In this document: positions 27,601-34,539 of the stretch, in pieces
How positions within the stretch are numbered: the first letter of the stretch is position 1
How the letters are laid out: each line of letters opens with the position of its first letter
Origin: a bacterium SCSIO 12741
GTDB taxonomy: Bacteria > Bacteroidota > Bacteroidia > Flavobacteriales_G > Salibacteraceae
Reading direction: 5' to 3'
NCBI GenBank assembly: GCA_024398055.1
Contig: CP073749.1
Coordinates: 4,588,594-4,652,593, forward strand
DNA length: 64,000 nucleotides
The notes under the pieces: generated by a model
Told to the model about the DNA's origin: nothing
Databases searched by the model: none
The model's input: the letters and a program-made list of their open reading frames with translations, nothing else
Program-made: the position numbers and the translations under genes

Positions 27601-28038
27601 CCCAACAAATTCAAGGTTCACACTGGCATGCAGGTTATTCGTTTTCTGCGTTTTAAAGTTGGCTTCGCGTTTTACTTCATCCCCTTTAAAATCATCGGGC
27701 AATCCTCTGACGGATCTGTTCAGTACTCCTGGACTTAGGGTCCATCCCAATCCGACCCAACTCGCTTCCTGTTCCATCCCAATACCAGCGGCATAACTCA
27801 GAGTCAAGGGATACCCCTCGACATCCAACAAGGGAATGGAGTAGCTAAAATTACCCGTAGCTGGATCAACCATTTTATCAATAGTCAAAGAGCTCGCTCC
27901 TCCCTCATGCTCAGCTTGCTTGGTTCCATTTCCATTGGCTTCTGCCTCAATGGGTATCGTGATTAATGAGGGTACGAATATTCCAATGAGGGTATACGCA
28001 ATTACCTTCTGGGTCAGTTTCTTTCTTAAAAAGTTCAT
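21643..28038 (-). CDS. SpvB/TcB-like RHS-associated surface protein
   Basis: 2131 residues with an N-terminal signal or anchor segment (about 1-33). It then carries the SpvB-like hallmark P-A-T-G-N-F-S-Y-S-I-P-L, E-A-S-W-V-G-L-G-W-T-L-S-P-G and R-S-V-R-G-L-P-D-D-F. The long middle is rich in repeats and Tyr/Asn. Near the C-terminus is a jelly-roll-like segment (about 1940-2085, F-I-D-D-I-R-L-H) and then an RHS-like strand (Y-V-I-D-P-V-N-L-R-S-R-A-V). In Tc toxins the SpvB/TcB part closes the RHS shell; in Bacteroidota such a gene regularly precedes a large RHS gene. Its ATG overlaps the TAA of the upstream gene (TAATG), so translation is coupled. Confidence 0.85.
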   Translation of the reverse strand: MNFLRKKLTQKVIAYTLIGIFVPSLITIPIEAEANGNGTKQAEHEGGASSLTIDKMVDPATGNFSYSIPLLDVEGYPLTLSYAAGIGMEQEASWVGLGWTLSPGVLNRSVRGLPDDFKGDEVKREANFKTQKTNNLHASVNLEFVGYNFTDNGSGSSSAGIRMGANSGTGVGVTWGQHLGTHVDFSQTFSSSVSDGLSGNNIGINMQGGSSGITLTPFLGGQIIGGKMTTLQESYGLPINSRDGIRQLSVSRSLNASQSIHYEDGIQIGNKKSMVSGGVGVSSYVPFGTISSIPYQPYAKNTSGFAYDIGIGGELSWSSIKGTVKHSKVQVEMENMNWSNQGYGYIYSQYADGHSLMDFNGETNGEFNSKTPRLGFSAMTPDVYTASAMGSNFNFRPHRNDVGQVADPIVQEGNSRLPGGFEIMFGQLIKAGVNLDLLTIKNTSGPWEELNGNLDDFKFLNGSEMETKTGKENIEPFYFRVIGEPTRFQNSIYASNTLGDESPIEPQMTKKLKKESMETYWVGNDPNTQTTLEGNYYRTERQPLNHVVQALTADEAKYYGLNRKIKRYTVNNFAFDVEGDGSKGEFLKNNPGYKGYTSVDRGSYTNGHHFHQFTALDVEGTRFIYDVPVYNLDQHEVTFSVDKDWNQQADRNWHRNGLATGLVSYSKNVDNSTQNARGISGNFDKKEMPAYATDYLLSGVVSSNYVDMTGDGLTPDDNGNYTRFNYAMLSNNFKWRNPIQEDMAYYNPNTYVHSSMQEEDDMASYVYGKKELWYLHSMESKNYVAEFHTSDRFDGLGVDDENGKISTSIRPQQLDKIVLYPRQEKIKAVNDPNYQPVPVKTVYFEYDYSLCPGTPNSLEDQNVNPNSGKLTLTGIYFTYGNQTERSKERKYIFHYGDPNHTVEDEDDNNPSYDPLAKDRWGSYLPQKELEYIGDSTNGYYFFSTNLTNQEFPYSVQNKLEADKNASAWNLTSIELPNESKIEIDYESDSYGRVMYKKATRMYKIKGFAHHFQDLPTEELYNDTPNELVNHLYMVIDLGPDAIDGGLSKAQADQILRAQIIGDLEEVYFKVFAGLKAYSDDTWFDFVAGYAGIDKSESQMSKTGTEWDRVYIKLIPKGLKKDKIAFHPVSKAVCQFARSMHSGKMFPAAITPGGQVNASLAKQMFHDAISMHKGVDHVLMKRGVGKYIFPQRSWVRLNCKNELKYGGGHRVKEIRMIDNWDKMAVGENSKSNTYGLSYTYEDETNHKSYGVANWEPIIGGDENPFREPLHYENKRVWANNDALFGNWPFGEFMCPSPVIVYEKVIQKPLEISGEVEKRIGYTEYEYYTAKDGGTTFKAGEIKREEHRPHPLFQIFNIRNNYELRASQGFVLKLSDLHGKPKKVSHYRFKSNNDQEIYQYTNYKYSVGQKLDEVDESGKLYSNSGFHGREVDMTVYSKEQRSETRTASIKVNLDASFTPTTPPVLLPIFSLYGMYNEDKKTFRSATFNKVIQDYAQLEQVESYKEGYLQTVDNSYLDQRSGQVRITESVGKFQNDVWSSSDPAHLRYPEMGYAYENIGATINEDYPNEHFTNDGLIDQNASQYFFPGDEVYLYNLDDKLYDPEPYWVVEALNDLNQGAPDCSTYVFMDRHGDLATLASGKRHSAKIIRSGRRNLLTAKIGQITALGSVPDPISPTAINPAISQTALSVSAQKFGQDWKVYGARKNITGEGDDCAFQYDEKCSAVKTDATYNPYVKGSKGNWRPTESFVYYAGRNQNKKENDNQDFLDLKYHGTFVAFPFWTWNGSQLVQADYSAQTGGIPVWSDSEPRPWVSMGQIQEYGPNGNPMESQDPKGIASAAHMGYNQSIPKSQVANSKYLHAAYDGFEDYDYQFSNPGSVSNSTAPNLPACMDQHFKFPITNDGYVSGNSSHTGRYSYLIEEGKSVTLKSRVDDQLEPVDQDASNLKRMLDGTCSTFSANHVLDDKELIPPFSYKPNEPYRISFWVKVGDEPYSLTSDKPIISYEDDVEVTLLGCDPSDGQYTAEIDYSPIIDGWQKWDLTFTTPAANAKINIELVFKNKNTSKDMFIDDIRLHPLQAQMESYVIDPVNLRSRAVLDVNNFATFFEYDDEGVQTIVKKETERGIFTITETRHSTFK

Positions 28039-29099
28039 TACAGTTCTTTTTTAATTCTCAGGTAATAGTTTTCTTTCTTTTCGTTGGTTACGGTTAGGAG
28101 GTAAAATCCATTGGCTACTGAATTCATATCCAGCACATAACGATTATCTCCATAGTCTTTTCCGGTGGTATTAATACCTACTCCGTTCACGGGATTTCCG
28201 TGAATATCGGTAAGCTCATAATCCAGGGTTCCATGGTTGTATTCTCCCTCATAGCGGAAGAAAAAATGACCGTAGTAGGTGTCCCTATAATCTCCTTCTA
28301 ACTCGGGCATGAGTTCATGGTAGCTGGTAATTTCTTCGCAGCCCATACTGGTAATGATGTTGTGAATTTGAGAAGGCCCATCATGAAGAATGGCTCCAAT
28401 TCTGAGGGTTTGATCGGTTTTCTGGCAAGCGGCCAGATCCACCGTCATTTCCATTTTCTGACCAGCAGGTGATGATACGGTATAAGTGTAATAGGGCTGA
28501 CCACCTCCAGGCGTATGATAGGTACGTTCAATTTTCCATTCTTGTTGCTGAGATGACAAGGCTGGATCGACAGAACCATAGCAGTTAACCCCTGAGAAAA
28601 CTCCATTCAAAGAAGCTATTCCATTGGGAAGACTACTGCTGGATGAGGGAGAAGGAAGTCGCAAATAGTGCCCATGGGTCCTCGCAACTACATGGGAAAC
28701 ACTTGCCTTTTCAGCCTCCGTAAAACCAATACGTGCTTTGTTGTGATGAATTAATGCTGATGGGCTGGGTGAGCCAACGTTTCTATATTGAGGTACTTCA
28801 AAACTAATCCAGGCATCTTCGGTGGAACTTACCCGGTTGCGAGAAACGGCATAATAGTCAGTACTGGCCTGTCCGCCAATCAGATCCAATTCGTTCTGTA
28901 CGGTGAGTCCCTGGGTATAATCTGATTCCCAAAGAACCTTATTCCCTACATGGACTGAAAAGGCATGGTGGTATTGAAATCCTCTAATACCTGAAGAAAT
29001 AAAGGGCAAAACCAGGTGGTATTCACCGGCACCTAAACCGGTAACCTTGGTACTTCTGGAAATTAACGTTCCATGCTTGTCATACCACATGGGTGGCAT
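28038..29099 (-). CDS. 3' half of a T9SS-sorted surface protein (frameshifted)
   Basis: 353 residues from the first ATG, but the frame is open further upstream (Q-N-P-A-I-N-L-N-D-F before the ATG). It continues the gene at 29108-30526 in the -1 frame. It opens with W-Y-D-K-H-G-T-L-I-S-R and G-L-G-A-G-E-Y-H-L, an SprB-like Ig repeat cut in half. The C-terminus (Y-V-L-D-M-N-S-V-A-N-G-F-Y-L-L-T-V, ending Y-L-R-I-K-K-E-L) is a type A T9SS sorting domain. Such proteins cross the outer membrane through the type IX system. It overlaps the SpvB-like gene by TAATG. Confidence 0.75.
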   Translation of the reverse strand: MPPMWYDKHGTLISRSTKVTGLGAGEYHLVLPFISSGIRGFQYHHAFSVHVGNKVLWESDYTQGLTVQNELDLIGGQASTDYYAVSRNRVSSTEDAWISFEVPQYRNVGSPSPSALIHHNKARIGFTEAEKASVSHVVARTHGHYLRLPSPSSSSSLPNGIASLNGVFSGVNCYGSVDPALSSQQQEWKIERTYHTPGGGQPYYTYTVSSPAGQKMEMTVDLAACQKTDQTLRIGAILHDGPSQIHNIITSMGCEEITSYHELMPELEGDYRDTYYGHFFFRYEGEYNHGTLDYELTDIHGNPVNGVGINTTGKDYGDNRYVLDMNSVANGFYLLTVTNEKKENYYLRIKKEL

Positions 29100-29107
29100 A
29101 AAGTCAT

Positions 29108-30526
29108 TTAAGTTGATTGCCGGATTTTGGGGGTAATTTCAATGATCCCATTAGGAACCAAGCACGAAGAATGAGTCACTTCATGATTCAAGTAAATATA
29201 GGTTCCTCCACCAAAAAACTGCAATTGGCTAATGTGTGAACCCGAATCATAAAACCCACCATCCACGAGGAATTGACTGGATACAGCAGAAAGGCTGGCG
29301 GAATGGAAGGCTACTCCGTTTTTCTTAAAGTGAAGAAGCCCGGCAATAGCATCAATTTCCATGCTGAGGAGGTCGGATTGATCGCAATCAGTAACTCCCA
29401 AGCTTGTGGTACCGGCTGAACGTACATCAATGGTTCCATCCTCGATTTTCATTCCATAATCAAGCCCGCTCAGCTCGTTGGCTACTGCGTTGTTTTCATT
29501 TCGAAAACCAATAATTAATCGAGTGCTATTGGTGGTTTTAAACGAGAATCCTCCGTTTAAATATTTATGGTAGTAGTGCCCCGCTGTGAAATTGTAATCT
29601 CCCCAGCCCGAAGTGCTACCTACGCCTTGAAGACTCCAATCTGTGGTATCCACAAAAATGGAATCATCTGTCTTAAAAGGTATGTGATGAGAAACTGTAA
29701 TCGGAAAGGTTGAAACATGGTTATTGGCATCTTCTATTTCTACCTCATATCGACCTGCCATCAAACCCATTAATGAGTCGGTTGGATCATTGACAAGCAG
29801 GGTATCAATTCGGTAGTTTACGGAATCTGTGTAAATAGTGTCATGTACTTCTGAAAGTTGACTGGTAAAACCCTTCCATCGGAAGGTGTAAGGACCAAAA
29901 CCGTCAATATCCTTCAACTTGATGTATCCGTTGTACTGACCTGGCTCGGTGTTTCTGACCTGCATATCATATACAAATGGTCCACCAAAATCGGTCTCCA
30001 CTCCCTCGAAATAGGCACCGGAATTATAAAAGGCACAGCAACCAAACAGCTCCATCGGAGCGGGTAAGGTGATTTCGGTTACTGGTAATCCTTCATGGAT
30101 AAAGAAAAGGGTAGTTCCATTGGATTGGATTTCGAAGGCATCACCGGCACTATAACTTCCATAATATCCTTCTAACACCCCATTTTCAAAAACGTAGATT
30201 TCTCCGTCTTCCAAATAGAAACAGAAGTCTATTTCATCGAGCATCCCAACGGTATGACGACCTTCATCAAAACCAATGGCTTTGTTGAGATCACCGTCGC
30301 TAGGAGCAGTAAAAAAGATGGAGCCGGACTGATTGGCAGGAAGGGATGCAAATAGATTTGCTCCTGCATCTCCCCACTGGTCTGTTGAAACCTCTTTCGT
30401 AATTCGATGGGTTCCAAGATTAGATAGTGTGCCAAAATCGTCTACCCAATGGGCGTTGTAATTTTGAGCGAAACCCTGAAAAATGGCAAGCTGTAGAACA
30501 CTTGCAATAATGATTCTTAATTTCAT
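29108..30526 (-). CDS. 5' half of a T9SS-sorted surface protein (frameshifted)
   Basis: 472 residues with a signal peptide (cleavage after F-A-Q, residue 21). Two lectin/LamG-like beta-sandwich segments with similar wording (about 25-180 and 290-440) flank an SprB-type segment (Y-T-F-R-W-K-G-F, A-G-R-Y-E-V-E-I-E-D-A). The reading frame stops soon after G-I-I-E-I-T-P-K, exactly where an SprB repeat should continue. The continuation is in the -1 frame at 28038. The break falls on a C5A4 run (29125-29133). The two halves would make one protein of about 830 residues, probably a surface adhesin or anchor acting with the RHS proteins. Confidence 0.75.
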   Translation of the reverse strand: MKLRIIIASVLQLAIFQGFAQNYNAHWVDDFGTLSNLGTHRITKEVSTDQWGDAGANLFASLPANQSGSIFFTAPSDGDLNKAIGFDEGRHTVGMLDEIDFCFYLEDGEIYVFENGVLEGYYGSYSAGDAFEIQSNGTTLFFIHEGLPVTEITLPAPMELFGCCAFYNSGAYFEGVETDFGGPFVYDMQVRNTEPGQYNGYIKLKDIDGFGPYTFRWKGFTSQLSEVHDTIYTDSVNYRIDTLLVNDPTDSLMGLMAGRYEVEIEDANNHVSTFPITVSHHIPFKTDDSIFVDTTDWSLQGVGSTSGWGDYNFTAGHYYHKYLNGGFSFKTTNSTRLIIGFRNENNAVANELSGLDYGMKIEDGTIDVRSAGTTSLGVTDCDQSDLLSMEIDAIAGLLHFKKNGVAFHSASLSAVSSQFLVDGGFYDSGSHISQLQFFGGGTYIYLNHEVTHSSCLVPNGIIEITPKIRQST

Positions 30527-30538
30527 GATGGTAGGTTC

Positions 30539-31009
30539 TTAGAGTTGAAATTGATGACTTCCCTGACTGGTTTTGGTTGGATCATTATCTACCAGGCGAA
30601 TTTCAATTTTCATTTTGCGCCGAAGGGCAAACGCCGAGTATTTGAGAATGCACCAATCTCCGGACCGGCTATAGGTCAGTCCTGCCGGCACCGAAGATTG
30701 TTTCAAACTGATTTCTTGATGACTTACTGTAGAATCCACGGGTCCTGAATTATCGATCAGGTCAACTACGATGCTATCCAAAGCCAGACTATCGTTATGG
30801 TTAAAAAGGATTTTGAGATCTACCATCTCTCCATTTTTTAGAGAGTCTGAAATCTGGGTAGCATTTTTGCCAGAGAGCGTATGCGCAACCGTGGGCTGAA
30901 CAAAAACTTTGAAGTCAGCCGGTGCCGGATAGCTTTGAGCATATCCAGAAAAACAGGCAAAAAAGAGCAACATAAAGAGTATTCCTACTCCATTCCTACA
31001 ATACATCAT
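30539..31009 (-). CDS. Small secreted protein, first gene of the RHS operon
   Basis: 156 residues with a signal peptide (cleavage after G-Y-A-Q, about residue 25). The mature domain looks like a single Ig/CARDB-like beta sandwich (M-V-D-L-K-I-L-F-N ... M-K-I-E-I-R-L-V-D-N). No T9SS sorting signal is visible. It ends 12 bp before the next gene and is the first gene after 560 bp of non-coding DNA, so it probably opens the RHS operon. Function unknown. Confidence 0.7.
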   Translation of the reverse strand: MMYCRNGVGILFMLLFFACFSGYAQSYPAPADFKVFVQPTVAHTLSGKNATQISDSLKNGEMVDLKILFNHNDSLALDSIVVDLIDNSGPVDSTVSHQEISLKQSSVPAGLTYSRSGDWCILKYSAFALRRKMKIEIRLVDNDPTKTSQGSHQFQL

Positions 31010-31112
31010 AATGGGGTGATTAGGGGTTGTTTTTTGGTTCGTTTTATTAAGTTACTGGTTCTGTTTTTTGGTTTTGTTATTTCAAATTTGCAACACGTTT
31101 TTCAAAACAGAC

Positions 31113-31204
31113 TCGAATAAACCCGATGTTAATAACTTTTTAGTTGATTGATTTTAAGCAACTTCCAATTTTAACTGAAAGTCAACTTCGAATAAACCCG
31201 AAGT
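31113..31204. promoter_or_regulatory. Twin TTCGAATAAACCCGAA dyads upstream of the RHS operon
   Basis: ACTTCG-AATAAACC-CGAAGT (31185-31204) is a perfect 6-bp dyad. TCGAATAAACCCGA recurs at 31113-31126 with a 3-bp dyad. Both lie 100-200 bp upstream of the first gene of the RHS operon and about 59 bp apart. They could be an operator pair; no clear Bacteroidota -33/-7 (TTG/TAnnTTTG) promoter could be assigned. Confidence 0.35.
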
Positions 31205-31568
31205 AGAGCCCTTTTTTACCCACCCCAAAATGCGCGTTTTGGAGCTTGGTGATTATTTTTGAATTGATTGGCCTCTTTATGAAGAGTTTTAATGGCTAAA
31301 AAGGATAATGGAATTTGGAAATATCAGGCCTTAATAAATTGCACTTTGTTTATCTATCCAAACCATTCAAGCTTATGCTAACGGATATTGTATTATTTCG
31401 CAATTGTAATTGGCAGACTTTGGCAATAAAGCTCTGATCGCTCCATGCCAAAATAGGACGGTTGGAAGAAGAACTCTCCCCTTCTCATATTAACCAAAAT
31501 TTAGGCGTATTGAAGTTTATAACATTAAATGGAGGTTCAACAAAACAACGCATTACACCCAAAATTCA
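31205..31568. other. Non-coding stretch
   Basis: About 360 bp of AT-rich DNA between the RHS operon and the convergent end of the next minus-strand gene. I see no open frame, tRNA or clear hairpin terminator here. Confidence 0.5.
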
Positions 31569-32107
31569 TCAATTACATTGAAAGCCATAAACACTCCAGC
31601 TTGGTCCTCTCAAATGTGTCGAATCATTGTGTTTTTTCAACTTTTGAAGAAACAATTCATGTTCAATTTCTGTTTCTAGACTCAAGGGGAGATAATGAAT
31701 GTGTTTCGAATAGGCATAACCCTCCAATTTTCCCCAGCAACTTTTTTTGAAAGCAGCTACCTTTACCATGTTCGGGTTCTTAGGTAATACATCAACCACA
31801 TAAAAAGTATCGGCAAAAGGCGCAAACAAAATATCGAAATTCATTATTATGCCATTTATACTTCCCGCGTCCTCTGCCTGCTTATAAAACTTTAGAAGAT
31901 TTGATGTATCCTGGTGTTGCCTAACAATAAAAACAGGACATGTTTTTGGGCAATACTTTTCACCATTGCTAAAAACCTTTACCGTCCTCCTACTTTTTAC
32001 TCTGGCATAATCCCCTTTACCTGAAAGCGTCTAATTTGAAAAACCGCAATAACAACGATACCAAAGATTACGCCTAATATTAAATTCCATTTAAAAAAAT
32101 TTCTCAC
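31569..32107 (-). pseudogene. Hypothetical membrane-anchored protein with a one-base frameshift
   Basis: A GTG at 32107 overlaps the upstream stop (GTGA) and starts a frame with one TM segment (L-I-L-G-V-I-F-G-I-V-V-I-A-V-F). That frame runs to a G4 run (32012-32015), after which it stops. The -1 frame continues without interruption (G-D-Y-A-R-V-K-S-R-R-T-V-K-V-F) to the stop at 31569. Corrected, it would be about 180 residues. If the frameshift is real, an ATG at 31844 could give only the last 91 residues. Family not recognised; it may be paired with the 166-residue gene upstream. Confidence 0.55.
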
Positions 32108-32604
32108 TGCCTTAAACTCTTAGGAATTGATTCTTCCCACTTTTCCCGGAATTCATAGAAATCATCAATGTTAATTTGAAGAAGTCTCATATCGATCTCA
32201 TCATTGGATTCTAGGTTTTTCTTGAGAGGAGAATATGACTCTTTGACATGATTGAACAATATACCTTTCTCAGATGAGCAAACCTGTAAATAGTAATCTA
32301 AGCCATTAATTCTTAAAGTGCAGTGTAAAAATCGAAGCAAGGCATACAACGGATCTAACCTATCATTTTTATTGACCTCTACTATCAAGTTTTTCAGATT
32401 ATCCATTGACATATTGTTCCAGCCGGAAGGAAATGATCTTAAAAACCGAGAGGCCGAGGATGACGAATATGAGAACAACGCATGTCTGAAAAACGTTGTG
32501 GGTTCCGCCATCACCAAATCCATAATTTCACTTTTTCTATGAAAATCTGGTTCTAAGAAATTTTCCTGTTCGCTAAACTTTTCAAAAACTTCATTAAAAT
32601 TCAT
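32104..32604 (-). CDS. Hypothetical cytoplasmic protein
   Basis: 166 residues, mainly helical, with no signal peptide or TM segment. It has a Ser-rich stretch (F-S-Y-S-S-S-S-A-S-R-F-L) and an acidic C-terminus. I do not recognise the family. Its stop overlaps the GTG of the frameshifted membrane protein, so the two form a coupled pair, perhaps another toxin or immunity remnant at the edge of the RHS region. Confidence 0.55.
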   Translation of the reverse strand: MNFNEVFEKFSEQENFLEPDFHRKSEIMDLVMAEPTTFFRHALFSYSSSSASRFLRSFPSGWNNMSMDNLKNLIVEVNKNDRLDPLYALLRFLHCTLRINGLDYYLQVCSSEKGILFNHVKESYSPLKKNLESNDEIDMRLLQINIDDFYEFREKWEESIPKSLRQ

Positions 32605-32673
32605 CTTTAGATGTAGATTTTGCAGCTTTCATTATAAGGGTCTAAATTGGTAATATGACTTTGATTCTTCCTC

Positions 32674-33804
32674 CTAAAAAGCATTAGAAAGCTCAAACAT
32701 GGGCAAGTACATCGCAATCAGAATGACGGCTACGATGGAACCTATAAATAGAATAAGAATGGGTTCGAGCACGCTACTGAGGGTGGCGGCTCGATGCTCC
32801 ATGTCCTGATTGAGTTGCTCGGTGAGCTGCTCGAAGATTTGTTCCAATCGATTTACCTCTTCTCCTACCTTTAATAAGGTAATGGTTCGCCGATCAAACA
32901 AACTACTTTTTTCCAAACTCTTATACAGAGGTGTTCCTTGGAGAATGTCTTTGTTGGCGGTTTGAATGGCTTGCTCAAGAGGATAAAATCGAATCATCTT
33001 TTCAAGCAGCAATAGGGCTTCACTCAACGGGGTTTTACTGGATAACAACAAAGTCATTGCCCGGCAAAATCGAAGGAGGTAAGTTTTTCTTACCATGGGC
33101 CCCACCAAGGGCAGGTTCATGAGTAAATGAGAACGAAATTTTCGGAATTGCTCCTGGTGGCCCAAGCTTCGGTTAAGTAGGATGATGGATGTTACCACTA
33201 AACCAATAATCAATGCTACAGGTCCCATGGCATCGGATAAGGCCAAAACCCATTGCGTTAATTCGGGCAACTCTTTTCCAAAACGCTGAAACACATCTTC
33301 AAAAAGGGGTACAATGAATTTCAACATAAAGAAGACGGCACCAAAAGCGGTAAGCAATACGATCACCGGATAAGAAAGGGCGTTGATGAGTTTCTTTTTC
33401 TGCTCGGTTTTTTGCTTGTAATAGGAGGCCAAATCGGCAAAAACATGATTGAGTTCTCCGGTCTCCTCCCCTATTCGTACGCTGTAAAACTCATACTCAG
33501 AAAACTTTCCGGATTGCTCTTGTGCCTCCGCAATGCTCTTACCCCGAATCACTTCTTTGCGTAAGGCATCGAAGTAAGGATAATGCTTTGTTGAGGCAAA
33601 GTCTTCCAAGACAATTTCTAAAGCCGATTTCACATCAAGACCCGAGGTGAGTAGAATATGCATTTCAGAATAAAACCGCTGCTTGACCTTATCTCCAAAC
33701 CCGGAAGACAATAAATCTCGTTTCCAAAATGGAAGAGCATCGCTCTTTTCCACTTGACGTGGAGCTACCGAAGTACTTGCCAATTCGTTTAAGTTCAAGG
33801 CCAT
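32674..33804 (-). CDS. Type II secretion / type IV pilus inner-membrane platform protein (GspF/PilC family)
   Basis: 376 residues with two T2SSF domains (about 40-165 and 245-365). Hallmarks include L-L-T-S-G-L-D-V-K-S-A-L-E, G-E-E-T-G-E-L-N-H-V-F and V-G-E-E-V-N-R-L-E-Q-I-F. Three TM segments lie near 160-185, 205-225 and 340-365. It is the platform that couples the motor ATPase to pseudopilin assembly. It is the last gene of an operon with two pseudopilins and a PilX-like protein, overlapping the preceding gene by 10 bp. No GspE ATPase, secretin or prepilin peptidase lies in the window, so those must be elsewhere. Confidence 0.9.
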   Translation of the reverse strand: MALNLNELASTSVAPRQVEKSDALPFWKRDLLSSGFGDKVKQRFYSEMHILLTSGLDVKSALEIVLEDFASTKHYPYFDALRKEVIRGKSIAEAQEQSGKFSEYEFYSVRIGEETGELNHVFADLASYYKQKTEQKKKLINALSYPVIVLLTAFGAVFFMLKFIVPLFEDVFQRFGKELPELTQWVLALSDAMGPVALIIGLVVTSIILLNRSLGHQEQFRKFRSHLLMNLPLVGPMVRKTYLLRFCRAMTLLLSSKTPLSEALLLLEKMIRFYPLEQAIQTANKDILQGTPLYKSLEKSSLFDRRTITLLKVGEEVNRLEQIFEQLTEQLNQDMEHRAATLSSVLEPILILFIGSIVAVILIAMYLPMFELSNAF

Positions 33805-34211
33805 GATGCTCGTTTTTTAGGTTGAAGGGAATAGAAATACTGAGCTTTCTCTTGTTGCAAGATCAGCGAATCACCCTGGATAATCCAAGCGCAATTATAA
33901 AAGGTATCGATTCGAAAGGTTTGGTTGCGCAATAAGTATCCATCCAGGTTTTGATAACTCACCCGTTTGCCTCGATCGACCAAAGTCAGCGCGTTTTGAT
34001 CAAGTTCAATGGATTCACAAGCCTGAAAATCCACATTAAACAGTGATGCTAATGCATACTGATCCAATTGCTGGTCTTGATGGGTTTGAAAATTCCCATA
34101 GGACTTCACTACCATTCCATACGCCATGTAGCCCAACGAAAAAACGACTGAGGTTAAAGCCAAAACCACAGCTAACTCCAACAAAGTAAAGGCCTGTAGC
34201 TTATTCATCAA
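33795..34211 (-). CDS. Type IV pilin-like / pseudopilin protein
   Basis: 138 residues with a class III signal Q-A/F-T-L-L-E-L (Ala instead of Gly before the cleavage site, Glu at +5) and a hydrophobic helix (A-V-V-L-A-L-T-S-V-V-F). The globular C-terminal part is short and probably that of a minor pseudopilin. It overlaps the genes on both sides by about 10 bp. After processing by a prepilin peptidase it would join the pseudopilus. Confidence 0.8.
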   Translation of the reverse strand: MMNKLQAFTLLELAVVLALTSVVFSLGYMAYGMVVKSYGNFQTHQDQQLDQYALASLFNVDFQACESIELDQNALTLVDRGKRVSYQNLDGYLLRNQTFRIDTFYNCAWIIQGDSLILQQEKAQYFYSLQPKKRASWP

Positions 34212-34539
34212 TCAACCATTTTTTAAGGCTATACCATTCCCTGTAATCATCGCGGGCATACATTTCTACCAATTTCAACCGATCATCGCCTTGAGCAGGT
34301 GTGACAAAAACTTCCACCTGATATCCTTCAAAGGGATAGGTTCCTGCCCTCAGTTGCGGCGACTCTAACAACTGCCTGCAGCTTTGCCTGGCTTCGGCCT
34401 TTTTTTCTACACTTACTCCAGCAATTACCCGAGACGAAATCCAGAGAGCAAGCCCCGTGGTTAAAGCCAAAAGGGTAATCGCGACGATCACCTCAACCAA
34501 GGTTTGCCCCTTCACCTTATGAGCGCTTAGTCGAGCCAT
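34201..34539 (-). CDS. Type IV pilin-like / pseudopilin protein
   Basis: 112 residues with prepilin cleavage motif K-G/Q-T-L-V-E-V at residues 10-16 followed by a hydrophobic helix (I-V-A-I-T-L-L-A-L-T-T-G-L-A-L). The small C-terminal domain is of the GspI/GspJ size class. It overlaps the PilX-like gene by 13 bp and the next pseudopilin by 11 bp. Confidence 0.8.
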   Translation of the reverse strand: MARLSAHKVKGQTLVEVIVAITLLALTTGLALWISSRVIAGVSVEKKAEARQSCRQLLESPQLRAGTYPFEGYQVEVFVTPAQGDDRLKLVEMYARDDYREWYSLKKWLIDE

